64,000 nt of DNA, from NCBI GenBank assembly GCA_034406715.1, contig CP137867.1, positions 1,178,001 to 1,242,000 of the forward strand, given 5' to 3'. Origin of the DNA: Rhodotorula mucilaginosa. Lineage: Eukaryota; Basidiomycota; Microbotryomycetes; Sporidiobolales; Sporidiobolaceae. This document shows positions 23,584-33,962 of the stretch, one piece after another. Each line of letters opens with the position of its first letter. Position 1 is the first letter of the stretch. The translations under genes and the position numbers were made by a program. The notes below the pieces were generated by a model. The model did no database searches. It was not told the DNA's origin and saw nothing but the letters and a program-made list of their open reading frames with translations.

Positions 23584-24629
23584 TTACTCGTCGGCCTCGC
23601 CCTCACCCTCGAACGAGAGGTTGAAGAACTTGAGCGAGTACTCGTTCTTGCCTGCAAGAGTCGGCAACAAGAGCCTGGCGTCAGCAGGGATTCGGGCAAG
23701 GGCCACAGGACTGTAAGGGGTGGGTAGACTGACCAGTAGCAACAACGCGGAGCCACTCGCGCATCCTGCAGAGTGCAAAAGGGGACCAATCGTGAGCAAA
23801 AGGAACGAAAAACAGGGAAACGCGAGGATACCAAGGCTGCGGGAACTGACTGGTTGCGCTTGAGGAACCTCTTGGTCAAGTACTTGAGATAGCGCTTGCT
23901 GAACGGGATGGTGGAGGTGACCGAGAGCTTGCCCGAGCCTATAGGGTCCGGAAAATCGAAAAATGAGGGCAAACGGACGAGTTTTGGACGAGCGGCGGCG
24001 TTGCGAGCGGCGGAGGGGTCAGCGCGCGTCCTCGATAAGCCCATAGGATAGTAGAGTTCTGTAGCTCTCTATAGAGGTGCCCGGCGAGCAAATCTGACGA
24101 GAGACGGCCGAGAAAAACCGAGTTTGAAAGTGGAGGAGGCAACTGACCCTCGCGCTGGAGCTTGACGTCGTCGCCGAGCTGGCCAGTCTTGCCCTGGACC
24201 TTGATGTGGTCAACAAGGAACTTTTCGTACGCGGCAGCGTCGAACTGTATGTGGAAGTCGGGTCAGCCGGGTTGCGGGCGGGAGGGGAAAAAAGGGGGGA
24301 CCCCGAGGTCTCTCTTTCGGGGACGACGGAAGGGACTGACGATCTTGTCGTTGGCCGGGCCCGAGTAGTCGATGACGAACTTCTGGGGGGCGACCTTGGC
24401 GACACCCTTCTTCTTGGTCTGCGGGTTTCGAGATTGGGCGAGATCGCGGTCGCGTGGAGCACAGGGCACAACACCGATCCGAGCGATCGAGCGAGCGAAG
24501 GGGGCAGGGGAGTGGGAAAGTGGGACAGATTGGGGGGTTAAGATCTCTTCTCGCCTACTGAGACGCCTTTAGGATGGCCATTCAGCAAAGCGAGATCGGA
24601 GGACTGACTGCGACGACGGAGGGGGCCAT
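23584..24629 (-). CDS. RPL22: 60S ribosomal protein L22
   Basis: Structural protein of the large ribosomal subunit. The short first exon from ATG 24627-24629 gives MAPSVVA; after an intron of about 180 nt comes TKKKGVAKVAPQKFVIDYSG, then PANDKI, FDAAAYEKFLVDHIKVQGK, TGQLGDDVKLQRE, GSGKLSVTSTIPFSKRYLK, YLTKRFLKRNQMREWLRVVA, TGKNEYSLKFFNLSFEGEGE and an acidic ADE end, the usual L22 C-terminus. Six exons; several introns for a small protein, as is common for ribosomal protein genes in this group. It is divergent from CBF5 with 409 bp between start codons. A partial, split second copy of its 3' half flanks the block (23245-23440 and 27100-27530). Confidence 0.92.
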
Positions 24630-25038
24630 GGCTACGATGGGGCGGGCGCGCGGAGAGGTCAGCGGGGATGGGTCTACTAGCCCGGATCAGAGAGCAGCTG
24701 TGTGACTCACCTATCGAGTGGACACGAACGAGCAAGGGTCGGTGACAAGGAGACAAGCGAGTTGAGCTGCAGCGCACGAACAAGACGGCGAAAGTCGCGC
24801 GGAAGCAACGGCGAACGAGCTCGTCCTCGTCGTCGCGCTGCTCTCGCCTCGCCTCGCCTGCAGCTCTCTGCGACTCTAGAGACGTGCTCTGACTGGCTGT
24901 GCTGTGCTACGCTTGCACGAGTGACTGGACTCCCGCCTGCCCCGATAGAATACTGCCCCCCTAGCCCGAACTCGGGTCCCTCTCCCTCCTGCTCCTCCCA
25001 ACCCGCCTCAACCCAAGCGGGAAGATCTTCCACCCACC
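24630..25038. promoter_or_regulatory. Shared upstream region of RPL22 and CBF5
   Basis: 409 bp between divergent start codons of two ribosome-biogenesis genes, so co-regulation is plausible. No known motif was established by eye beyond CT-rich tracts before the CBF5 ATG. Confidence 0.4.
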
Positions 25039-26679
25039 ATGTCGGTTGCTCAGACTAGCGGAGAGTGAGTCTATCGCTGGTTATGCTGCCCCACGCCGCG
25101 TCCGCCCCGCTGACCCACGAGCGCGCCTGCAGCTTCTCCATCAAGCCCGAGTCGACGACTCCTCAACTCGACACCAAGGACTGGCCCCTCCTCCTCAAGA
25201 ACTATGACAAGCTCCTCGTTCGCAGTCAGTACCCAACTCATACCAGCTGTCGAGAACCGCGGCATTGACTTCCACTCCCCGTGCAGGCGCTCACTTCACT
25301 CCCATCCCGGCCGGCGCTTCGCCGCTGAAGCGTGACCTCAAGTCGTACGTCAAACTCGGCGTCATCAACCTCGACAAGCCTTCGAACCCGTCGTCGCACG
25401 AAGTCGTCGCCTGGATCCGCCGCATCCTCCGCTGCGAAAAGACGGGCCACTCGGGAACCCTCGACCCCAAAGTCACCGGGTGCCTCACCGTCTGCATCGA
25501 CCGCGCCACCCGCTTGGTCAAGTCGCAGCAGGGAGCCGGAAAGGAATACGTCTGCGTCTTGCGCCTCCACGGCGCCCTCGAATCCGAGAAGCAACTCGGC
25601 CGCGCGATCGAGACCCTCACCGGCGCCCTGTTCCAACGCCCGCCCCTCATCTCGGCCGTCAAGCGTCAACTCCGCATCCGCACCATCTACGACTGCAAAC
25701 TGATCGAGTTTGACAACGACCGCCACCTCGGCGTCTTCTGGGTCTCGTGCGAGGCCGGAACCTACATCCGAACCCTCTGCGTCCACCTCGGCTTGCTCCT
25801 CGGCGTCGGGGGCCACATGCAGGAACTGCGCCGCGTCCGCTCGGGCGCCATGAGCGAGTCCGACGACATTGTCACGATGCACGACGTCCTCGACGCCCAG
25901 TGGGTCTACGACAACACCCGCGACGAGCAGTACCTCCGCCGCGTCATCCGCCCCCTCGAGTCGCTCCTCACCGGCTACAAGCGCATCGTCGTCAAGGACT
26001 CGGCCGTCAACGCCATCTGCTACGGTGCCAAGCTCATGATCCCCGGTCTCCTCCGCTACGGTGCGTTTCCGTTCGTCCTGTTTCTCGTTTTCGGCGAAAA
26101 CTGACCTTTTTCTTCTCCTCCCTCCGCCGGCCGCCCGCAGAGGCCGACATCGAGCTCAACGAAGAGGTCGTCCTGATGACTACCAAGGGCGAAGCCATCG
26201 CTATCGGCATCGCGCAAATGTCTACGGTCGAGCTCTCGACTTGCGACCACGGCGTCGTCGCCAAGATCAAGCGTTGCATCATGGACCGAGACACCTACCC
26301 GCGGAAATGGGGCATGGGTCCAGTTGCGCAGAAAAAGAAGGCTTTGAAGAAGGATGGGAAGCTCGACAAGCACGGCCGGACGAACGATGAGACGCCTTCG
26401 GAGTGGAAGACGGCCTATGTCGACTACTCGGTGCAGGGCGAGGGTCTCCCTGCCGCGCAGCAGATCCCGACTCAGCCGCCGCCCCCGGCAGCGCCGCAAG
26501 AACCGGTCGCCGTCCCCGTCGCGGCCGGCTCAAGCGAGGAGAAGCTTGTCGAGCAGACCAAGGTGGACGGAGATGTCAAGGACAAGAAGCGCAAGCGTGA
26601 GGGCGAGACTGAGGAGGAACGGGCGGCAAGAAAGGCGGCCAAGAAGGAGAAGAAGGCGCGCAAGTCGGACGTGGCATAA
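25039..26679 (+). CDS. CBF5: H/ACA snoRNP pseudouridine synthase Cbf5 (dyskerin)
   Basis: Catalytic subunit of H/ACA ribonucleoproteins; converts uridine to pseudouridine in rRNA and snRNA in the nucleolus. The start exon MSVAQTSGD is spliced to [20 protein letters not shown] and [20 protein letters not shown]. TruB core: [20 protein letters not shown], catalytic Asp loop [52 protein letters not shown]. The PUA domain covers about [19 protein letters not shown] to [20 protein letters not shown]. Then come the dyskerin-specific [20 protein letters not shown] and a Pro/Ala-rich linker, ending in a Lys-rich nuclear signal ([16 protein letters not shown]). Four short exon joints fit in frame. Complete, and the source of the fragment at 22243-22630. 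Confidence 0.96.
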
Positions 26680-27099
26680 AAAAGGAGGCGTCCTTGTCCT
26701 CCGTTTCCTCTCGAAACCCCACCCTCGGTCTTTGTGCCCTTTTTCGACGTTCCTTCCTCCCTCACCACATACAGCATGAGGGGCTCCTCTCGACGAGTCG
26801 GGCAGCGACCTCTATCTCTCACGCTCGCTCGGCGGCGTCTCCACTTTTGAGCTTGAACGACGCTTTCTAGCTTTTCCTCATCGCAACCTTGTGACTCACT
26901 GTTGATACCATGCATTGTACCCCTAGTTTCACATCGCAACCCTCATACTCGCTTTGTCCCGTCAGTCTCTTCGAGTCGGAATGGACCGGCCATCTCTGAC
27001 AACCGCGCAGCGCATCAGCCGTCCCGAGCCACAGCGCAGAACCAGGCGCCGTACGTGCGAGGGTCGAGTCGGGTCGTAGTGAGTCGGGATTGTACGAGC
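26680..27099. other. CBF5 3' flank inside the inverted block
   Basis: Non-coding as far as I can see. Starts with the CBF5 3' UTR (A-rich run right after the stop, then CT-rich sequence). Confidence 0.4.
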
Positions 27100-27530
27100 C
27101 ACCTCCCCCGATCCCGTTCAGCAAGCGCCAATGTCAGAACTTGACCAAGAGGTTCCTCAAGCGCAACCAGTCAGTTCCCGCCTTTGTATCATCGCGTTTC
27201 CCTGTTCTCCGGACATTTCGCTGACATTCGGTCCCCTTTGGCACTCTGCAGGATGCGCGAGTGGCTCCGTGTTGTTGCTACCGGTCAGTCCAACCCACCA
27301 CTTTCAGTCTTGCCGCCCGTGCCCGAATCCCTGCTGACGCCAGGCTCTTGTTGCCGACTCTTGCAGGCAAGAACGAGTACTCGCTCAAGTTCTTCAACCT
27401 CTCGTTCGAAGGTGAGGGCGAGGCCGACGAGTAAACAACGTCTCTCTCTGGGACGTTGGGATCTTGACGAGGTCGGCAGCGTCTCTCTGGGTAGTTTTGC
27501 TACTCTGAAAACCGTTGCCGACATTGCTAG
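27100..27530 (+). pseudogene. Downstream half of a split second rpl22 copy
   Basis: Copy of RPL22 positions 23912-23492 in the opposite orientation, including both introns: IPFSKR...LTKRFLKRNQ, then MREWLRVVATG, then KNEYSLKFFNLSFEGEGE-ADE and the 3' flank (ACGAGGTCGGCARCGTCTCT). The retained introns show a DNA-level duplication, not a retrocopy. By eye roughly 90 percent identical. The first codons are disrupted and no upstream exons lie before it, so it cannot encode L22. Confidence 0.85.
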
Positions 27531-27863
27531 CGATGCGGGACGCGTGGGCCGGAACGTCTGGAGCTGTGCTGATGCTGGAGCTGTCCTGATGCGAGAGTAT
27601 CCCGACTAGGAAATTGGGTCGTAAGCCTGCGAGCTTGAGGAAGAATAAAATAGTTCCTCGATTGGCTCTTCCGCATCAACGGCTTCAGAGCTCGAGTTCG
27701 AATCGTCGGAAGACGCTTGATAAGCGCGTTCACCCGAGTGGCTATTCTTCGATTCACGGGACAGGCTTTTCGCTTCTCCGGGGCCTACAGTCTTCCGGGC
27801 AAATCTCAGGGTCTCTGGCCATCAAGGCTCACCGGGTGAGAATGTATGAGAGCGCGAAATCGA
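27531..27863. other. Intergenic stretch before SRPRB 3' end
   Basis: No gene seen; short mixed ORFs only. Confidence 0.4.
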
Positions 27864-29350
27864 TTACAACTCCCGCACCCACTCATACACTCCACGAACG
27901 CCTTCTGACCCTCGCTCCCCTGCGCCGTCAACCACACTCGCCACTTTCCACTGAATCTCAACTCCCCCCACCGCGTTCGCCAACTTGTCCCAATCCGCCG
28001 AACCTTCAAACGCAAACACGTCTTCCGCGGCGGTCGAGAGGATCTCGTTCTCGTCCGAGGGGAGACCGGTCATACTGCTGGTTGCGATAGGTTCGGAGAG
28101 GGTCGCGATTCCGGATGAGGTGGAGGAGGATGCGTTTCCGAGTCCAAACAGGGAGAGGAATGATCGGATCAGGCCTTGTGAACCGTTCGAGGTCGAGGAA
28201 GACGAAGGGATGGCATCCAAGCCTTCGAGTTTGGCGCCTGCACTGAGTGGGGTAGACCCTGCGGCGGCCGGAGTGCCCGGTGCGCCTCCTCCCGCCCCAG
28301 TCGAAGCGAGTCGTCTCCGCTCGAGTTCACGCAAGAGCGACTGCTTGGCCCTCTCGAGCGCCAGAGTGGGCGAGCGCGCCTTGTTGTTGCTGCTACTTGA
28401 AGAAGGAGAAGCGGTTCCCCCGGAAGCGTTGGCGAGCGAGGACGAGGAGGAGGCGGACATGTCGGATTTGGTGAGGAGGATCAAGAGAGGCGGGAGGTGG
28501 GATTGCCGAGTCGATTGGAGCGCGAGGAGCGAGAGGAGAACATGGAGATGCCTGATTGATCCGAGACCAGAGGTAATACAATGGCAAGTCAGCAGCCAAG
28601 GACTAGTTAGAAAGGTCGTTAAGGTGTCAACTCACTCTGCTGCGTCTCGGACATTCTTGCCCGTCAATCCGGCTGCACCGTCGATGGTGAAGACGATACC
28701 GTCAGCTGCAGGGAGGTACTGCGCGAGCGGACGGGTGCGCAGGCGCGGGTGGCCCGGGATGTCGACGAGGTGGAGCGGCGGATCCAGGTCGGCGGAGTCG
28801 CTCTGCGGGCGGGGGTGGTTCAGCAGGTAGCTTGACCTCCTCCTGAAGCCAAGGAGCTAGTCTCACCTTTTCGTCTGCGAGCTCGTGCTTGTCTGCACCA
28901 TTCCACTTGTGCGTGATGACGGTCTCGTTCTCCTTCATTGACGTGTGCGTCGGCTGCACATGGCCGTACGCGAGCTGTGGGGATCGGAGGGTAAGTGTCA
29001 CATCTCCTCGGCATACGTGTGTGCGTGCGCGTGCCCACCTTTGAGAAGAGAGCAGTTTTGCCGGCGGCAAGAGGTCCGACGAGGAGGACCGTCTTTGCGC
29101 TCTTCTTCTTGCCGCTGCCGCCTGTCGCGCTCACGGCGACCTTGGCGCCGCGATTCCGCGCATTGTTCTTCTTGGGCGGCGAGAAGAAGGCGACCAGGAG
29201 AAAGACGAGCAGGACGCAGAGCGAGACAAAGATGCGGATCGGCGAGAGCGACGACGCGGGCGCAAAGAGGGACAAGACTTCGGGCGCGGCGGGCACGGGA
29301 GCGCGAGGCGGTGATGGCGCAGTCACAGCAGCCGCGACTGGATCTGCCAT
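27864..29350 (-). CDS. SRP102: Signal recognition particle receptor beta subunit
   Basis: ER membrane-anchored Arf-like GTPase that anchors SRP receptor alpha. From ATG 29348-29350 the N-terminus is Ala/Pro-rich, then a membrane segment IRIFVSLCVLLVFLLVAFF and a basic stretch. GTPase motifs: G1 as VLLVGPLAAGKTALFSK, a switch region with KENETVITHKWN, G3 as HLVDIPGHPRLR (DxPGH) followed by the conserved block ADGIVFTIDGAAG, and G4 as LLTKSD. Between G4 and the C-terminal strand a Ser/Ala/Gly-rich insertion of about 110 residues is present (about 28040-28440). The C-terminus reads VFAFEGSADWDKLANAVGG and VYEWVREL, with the usual short ending. Four to five exons. Divergent from GID4. Confidence 0.9.
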
Positions 29351-29733
29351 CGTCAACAGCTAATCGTGCCGTGGAATGTGCGAGCGACTCGCGTTCAGCT
29401 GCCGTGAGGACGGCGCTTCCTTGCTTCCATGCGAGCTGTGTCCTTCCCCCTGTCTTTGCCGTCTCCCCCGCGCTCTTATCGCCCCGCAAATCTCGAGTTG
29501 ACTCTGTTTCATCGCAATCCCCTCCGCACAGCTGCTGCCCGCGACGACTCGTGCGCTGTGACCTTACACGCTACGCACAAGCACGACAGCATCAGATAAC
29601 ACTAACGACCGCCCAGCGCAACTCGCCAGGGCGAACACGTCAGCTTCGCTCGGCCTCGTAGACGTCACGAGAGCGTGCAGAGACCCCCGCGACGCCACAC
29701 ACGCCGCCCGCTCGTCGAGGCAGGGCAGGGGAC

Positions 29734-31713
29734 ATGAACAGCACGGGAGCAGCAGGCAGTAGTGCCACGCTGCCCCGTGAGCAGCCACAGCCGCGCGTGA
29801 TGGAGGAGGCGCTCCGAGTCGAGCCGGCCTTCTCATCTCTGCCGGCAACGCATCAAGCTGCGAGGGGACCGCTGCACTCGGGATCGACTTGGGTCGGAGT
29901 ACAGCGCAGCGGCAGGAACTCGTACGAAGTCACGGTCAAGTTTGACGAGTAAGTCGACCTCCGTCCGAGCCCTTGCTTTCATCATCGACGTCAACCTCTT
30001 CTCGGGAGCTGATCGTCGCCTCGTCGGGAATCATCAAAACAGGGTCGACCTCGTGGCGAGTAAAGTGTGCGGCACGCTCGAGATCAAAGGCTTAACGCCA
30101 GAACTCGACAGCCTCGTCACCTTTTTCGAGGGCGAGATCGTCGGCGAGGTCGGTTCGCCCGGGTTCCGCACCGGTCGCTTTGGCGCCACCGAGTTTGACG
30201 ACCTCAAGCACTGGCGCCGCTTCCCGGCTTTCACGCGGAACCGACTCGAGCGCAGCCTGATCAAACCCGAGCTGAACCTGCGCACGGCCAAGAACAAGCC
30301 GTACGTCTTCCTCCGGCTCAAGGAGCGCTTCGTCGTCAACCACCGCATCGAAGCCATCCACGGCGCATCCTACGCAGGGTTCTACTACTGCTGTGAGTCC
30401 TTCTCCTTGCTGTATAGCTGGAGCTAGTTCACGAAATTGACTCGCCCCTCTCCCTGGTCAGGTCTCGACTGCGAACCGTCAATCGTCCCGCTCGACTCGC
30501 CGAGCCTGTCCGTCCAGCGCGGCATCTCTCCTCCCTCAAGGCAGCCGCTGCCCGCACGCGGTCGCCGCGAGTCGTCAGTAGGCAGTCGCGGGAGGCCGGA
30601 ACCGAGCCTGCTTGCCCAAACGCGACCGCCCACCGCTACTCGTACGCCCTCGCAGCCGCGCCTGTCGCCGCCGCAGGTGGTGGTCAACTTGCCCGCGGTC
30701 GTTGCAGCTTTGCCACCACCAACAGTCGGCACGTTCGCTCCACCGTTGACGGCCCCGACGCCGAGTCGACCGGTCCCGCCTCGGCGCACGAGCAGCGGGT
30801 CGGTTTCGTACGCAGCGGCCGTCCGCGGCGAGGCCCTGCCCTCTTCTCCCACGTCGGTGCCGGAGCTGTCGACCTCGCTCTCATCGGCAGCATCACCCTC
30901 CTCCTCCTCCTCGACGATGGGTTCGCCGTCGACTCCTCCAGCGCCGCCGGTGATCGAAGTCTCTGAGCCTTCTCGGCCTGCCTCGACCGACTTGCCGACT
31001 CCCAAAGTCGAGTACCCGGAACCCGCATTCAGCATCTTTGCTCCACTCGACTCGAGCGCGCCCTCGCTGCCCCCAGTCTGGCAAGCCGTCGCGGCCGGAC
31101 CGTTCTCGCCCTCGTACAACGCCGCGCACTATGGCCAACCGGCAGGTCCTTCCACCTCGCCGACGGACGAGGAATGGCCCGTGCCGATCCCGTCGTCGAC
31201 CACGACGTCGACAACGGCAGCAGCAGCCACGCAAGTGACGCCACCGCCGCGTCCGCCAGCGGCGCTGCGCCGGATGAGCTCTGACGTTGCCAACGTACTC
31301 GCCAAGGCACAGATGATGCACGCTGGCCTCGAAATGGGCAGGCGAGGCAGGTCGGGCTTGGCTGGCGTGCGTCCGAGCAGGGCGTTCCGCTTCGAGGGCG
31401 AGGGTCGCGATGTCTACGCCGCCAACGACGACGAGGAGGAAGACTGCTGCTCGGACGAGGAAGCCGGCTTCGACGACCGCGGCTTGCGGAGCTGGACCGA
31501 AGCGACCATCTCTGGGGTGAGTTGTCCTTTCTTTCCCTGGCTGAGTGAGGACCAACCTTCTGCTTGATGGCCAAAACTTGCGGACTGACTTTTTGGACAA
31601 CAACCCGGGTTCGGTAGTTCTATTTCCACCACAGCGCTTCGCCCTATCAGGAACTGTCGCTCCGCTATGTACCGTCGCACAGGGGTGGCTCCGCCGAGTA
31701 CTCGTTCCGGTAA
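29734..31713 (+). CDS. GID4: Gid4/Vid24-type substrate receptor of the GID/CTLH ubiquitin ligase
   Basis: Recognises N-terminal proline degrons and targets gluconeogenic enzymes for degradation. Exon 1 (ATG 29734) holds a variable N-terminus ending SGSTWVGVQRSGRNSYEVTV. The Vid24 beta-barrel continues as VDLVASKVCGTLEIKGLTPE, VTFFEGEIVGE, FGATEFDDLKHWRRFPAF, YVFLRLKERFVVNHRIEAIH and GASYAGFYYC. The barrel resumes only in the last exon as FYFHHSASPYQELSLRYVPS...AEYSFR. Between the two halves lies one exon (about 30463-31515) coding for some 345 residues that are rich in Pro, Ser and Thr and look disordered. All joints are in phase; skipping that exon would shift the frame. Confidence 0.9.
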
Positions 31714-31961
31714 ATTAGAGGTATACGACCTGCAGTCGCTCCCTGACCCGTCCGGCCCGGACAATGGTCCCCGTCGTTACGGAATCGATTCTTCTCCCCT
31801 CTCACGTTGTAACTCGCTGCAAACTTGTCCCCCTAGCAAAGTACCTTCGAATGAAATTGTCGTTGTCCCATTCCCCTGGAATCGCAGCGTCGCCCCCACA
31901 TCATCCGCCCCGGCAGCTTCTCCGACTCGGACCATCCTCTCGGGCTGAACCACTGGGTCAG

Positions 31962-33618
31962 ATGCCAGCAGATTACCGCATCGCTTGCGCCACCTACAAC
32001 GGCAAGCTCGTCAGCGAACAGGCTCAGAGCGTCTTGAGCGACTCGTCCGAGCACCTGAGCGCCTGGCTCGCACCGTCTCTGCTCCGACAAACCGATGACG
32101 ACGATGGCCGCAGCCGAGGAGAGCAGCAGCCGGCGCCCGACTTTGTGGCGATCGGCTTCCAAGAGATGATACCACTCGTGCGTGGCAGATGTCTACTGAC
32201 TGCGCCGCCGCCGCCAGTGAAGAGTCCCGAGTTGGAAGCTGAGTGAGGATTCCCGCGCAGCATCTCGCCCTCGCCGGCCTGACGAGAAAGGCGCTCGACT
32301 TGCACGACGACAAGCTCCGAGTCGCGATCGAATCCCTCTACACCACCGCAGCATCCCCCGGAAATGCAGACGAGGGGGGCAAGACGAGGTACTCGCTCGT
32401 GGCGCGGAGAGCCATCGGCGGAATCGCTCTGCTCGTCTACGCCAGAGACGAGACCGTCGCGACCCGTGTCAAGGACGTCCAGGTCAACTCGGTCGGGTGT
32501 GGCGTGTTTGGTCTCCTCGGGAACAAGGGCGCCGTCGGGATCCGGGTCAGGCTGCGAGAAAGTGCTGGTCCGGAGGTGGACGGCGCGGGAGACGGCGGAG
32601 CCGAGAGCAGCTGGACGTTTGTCTCGGCGCACTTGGCGGCACATCAGGATCAGAACGAGGCGCGGAGCCACGACTGGCGAAGCATCGTCGAACGACTCGT
32701 CTTCCAGGACGCGGGCGGCGCAGCACAGATGTATGACACCGGTCATCTCTTCTTCTTCGGGGTACGCCCCTTACTCTATTGCGCCTGCCTCGTGTATTTT
32801 GATTGACCCGAAGCGACGCGCAAACTTGCAGGACCTCAACTACCGCATCTCGCTCGCGTCGCCGCAGCGACTGGACCGCGACAAGCTCGTGCACGACCTC
32901 TCTGAACTAGCAGCAGCTTCGCGGGAAGGAACCGCCGCCGCCGTCCCCGCCAAGCTACTCGCGCAGGACCAACTGCGGCAAGAACAAGCGCGCGACAAGG
33001 CGCTGCATCACCTCCGCGAAGGCGAGATCACGTTCCCGCCGACGTACAAGTACCAACCGGGTTCGAGGGACGAGTTGTCGTCGAAACGCGTACCGGGATG
33101 GTGTGACCGCGTGTTGTATGCTTCGGCAGCACAGGGGGAGGTCAAGGTGTTGAACTACCGATCTGTGATGGAATTCACGCGGAGTGACCACAAACCGGTC
33201 AGTCGGGCGGCCTTTCTCCTTCTTTCAGCCACGATATCCTTAGAGTTGAGTGAAGAGTTCGCGCCGAGACTGACAGGAATGATGGCGAGATATCAGGTTG
33301 CCGCGCAGTTCCTCCTCCCCGAGTCTTCGGTCACGCAACGCATCAAGGATCGGTCGCCCTACAACGTCGATCCACTCTGGCGCGTCAAACAGCTCGCAGG
33401 ACTCGTACTCGACCGCCTCGTCGGTTCCGTTTGGTGTCTGCTGATGTTGGCAGGCTTCAACCGCGATCTCAGGTACGTTCCAAAAAGCGCCGCCCTGCTT
33501 TCGATGACGAATGGCTACTGACTTGACGCTGTGCCTCGATCTTCATTATAGGCTCGGCATCTTCAACGTTGCGATCCTCGCTGCAACGATTTTGTATGGC
33601 CGGAATCGTTTCTGGTAG
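31962..33618 (+). CDS. Inositol polyphosphate 5-phosphatase with C-terminal membrane segment
   Basis: Removes the 5-phosphate of phosphoinositides or inositol phosphates. Conserved 5-phosphatase blocks: RIACATYNGKL, PDFVAIGFQEMIPL, VNSVGCGVFGLLGNKGAVGI, TFVSAHLAAHQDQNEARSHD, the catalytic HLFFFGDLNYRI, then FPPTYKYQPGS, VPGWCDRVLYAS and MEFTRSDHKPV. All motif residues expected of an active enzyme are seen (N in GDLNYRI, H in SAHLAAH, D/H in SDHKP). The C-terminus reads LGIFNVAILAATILYGRNRF, with a hydrophobic segment close to the end, so it may be tail-anchored. The start at 31962 puts the domain at once; an in-frame ATG at 31764, 50 bp after the GID4 stop, could add 66 residues. About four introns. 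Confidence 0.87.
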
Positions 33619-33962
33619 CGTCCCTTCCGCCGCCATTGTATAACTCTCGATGTTGTTGCTCTCTCTCTCCCCCTCTCTCTCTCGATTGCAATCTTCGGGT
33701 CTTACTCAGGAGAGTGTCTGATTTGCTGTGCGTAATTGCAGTGTTTGGGAGCGGGAGTGGGAGGGGCCTCGAGCCACGAGCAGGCCAGGGGAATATCGGG
33801 CTGTGCCGAATCTGCGGCTGCCATGCTCGAGAGTTCGGTTTCGAAAAAAAGATGAGGGAAAGGGACTGTACAGGGAGTATAACGAAAAGAGAGAGAGGGA
33901 GAGAGAGCATGCACGGAAAAGCTGGAGTCGTCGCCTTTTTTGTCGTCTTGGGTGAACGGTTT
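33619..33962. other. Convergent intergenic region
   Basis: 3' flanks of the 5-phosphatase and E2 genes. Contains CT-rich (33659-33686) and GA-rich (33886-33908) simple repeats; no gene seen. Confidence 0.5.

Larger units (their letters stand above)
23245..27100. other. Inferred inverted segment carrying RPL22 and CBF5
   Basis: Inference from arrangement: the left end is the minus-oriented upstream half of an extra rpl22 copy; directly beyond the right end is its plus-oriented downstream half. Flipping the block joins the halves into one continuous extra copy next to RPL22, and places CBF5 convergent with the CSC1-like gene, as in the duplicated fragments to the left. Confidence 0.65.

Noticed and set aside
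31764-31961. Upstream ATG for the 5-phosphatase
   Set aside because: Possible, but the extra 66 residues show no domain and the region lies just after the GID4 stop; kept as an alternative only.
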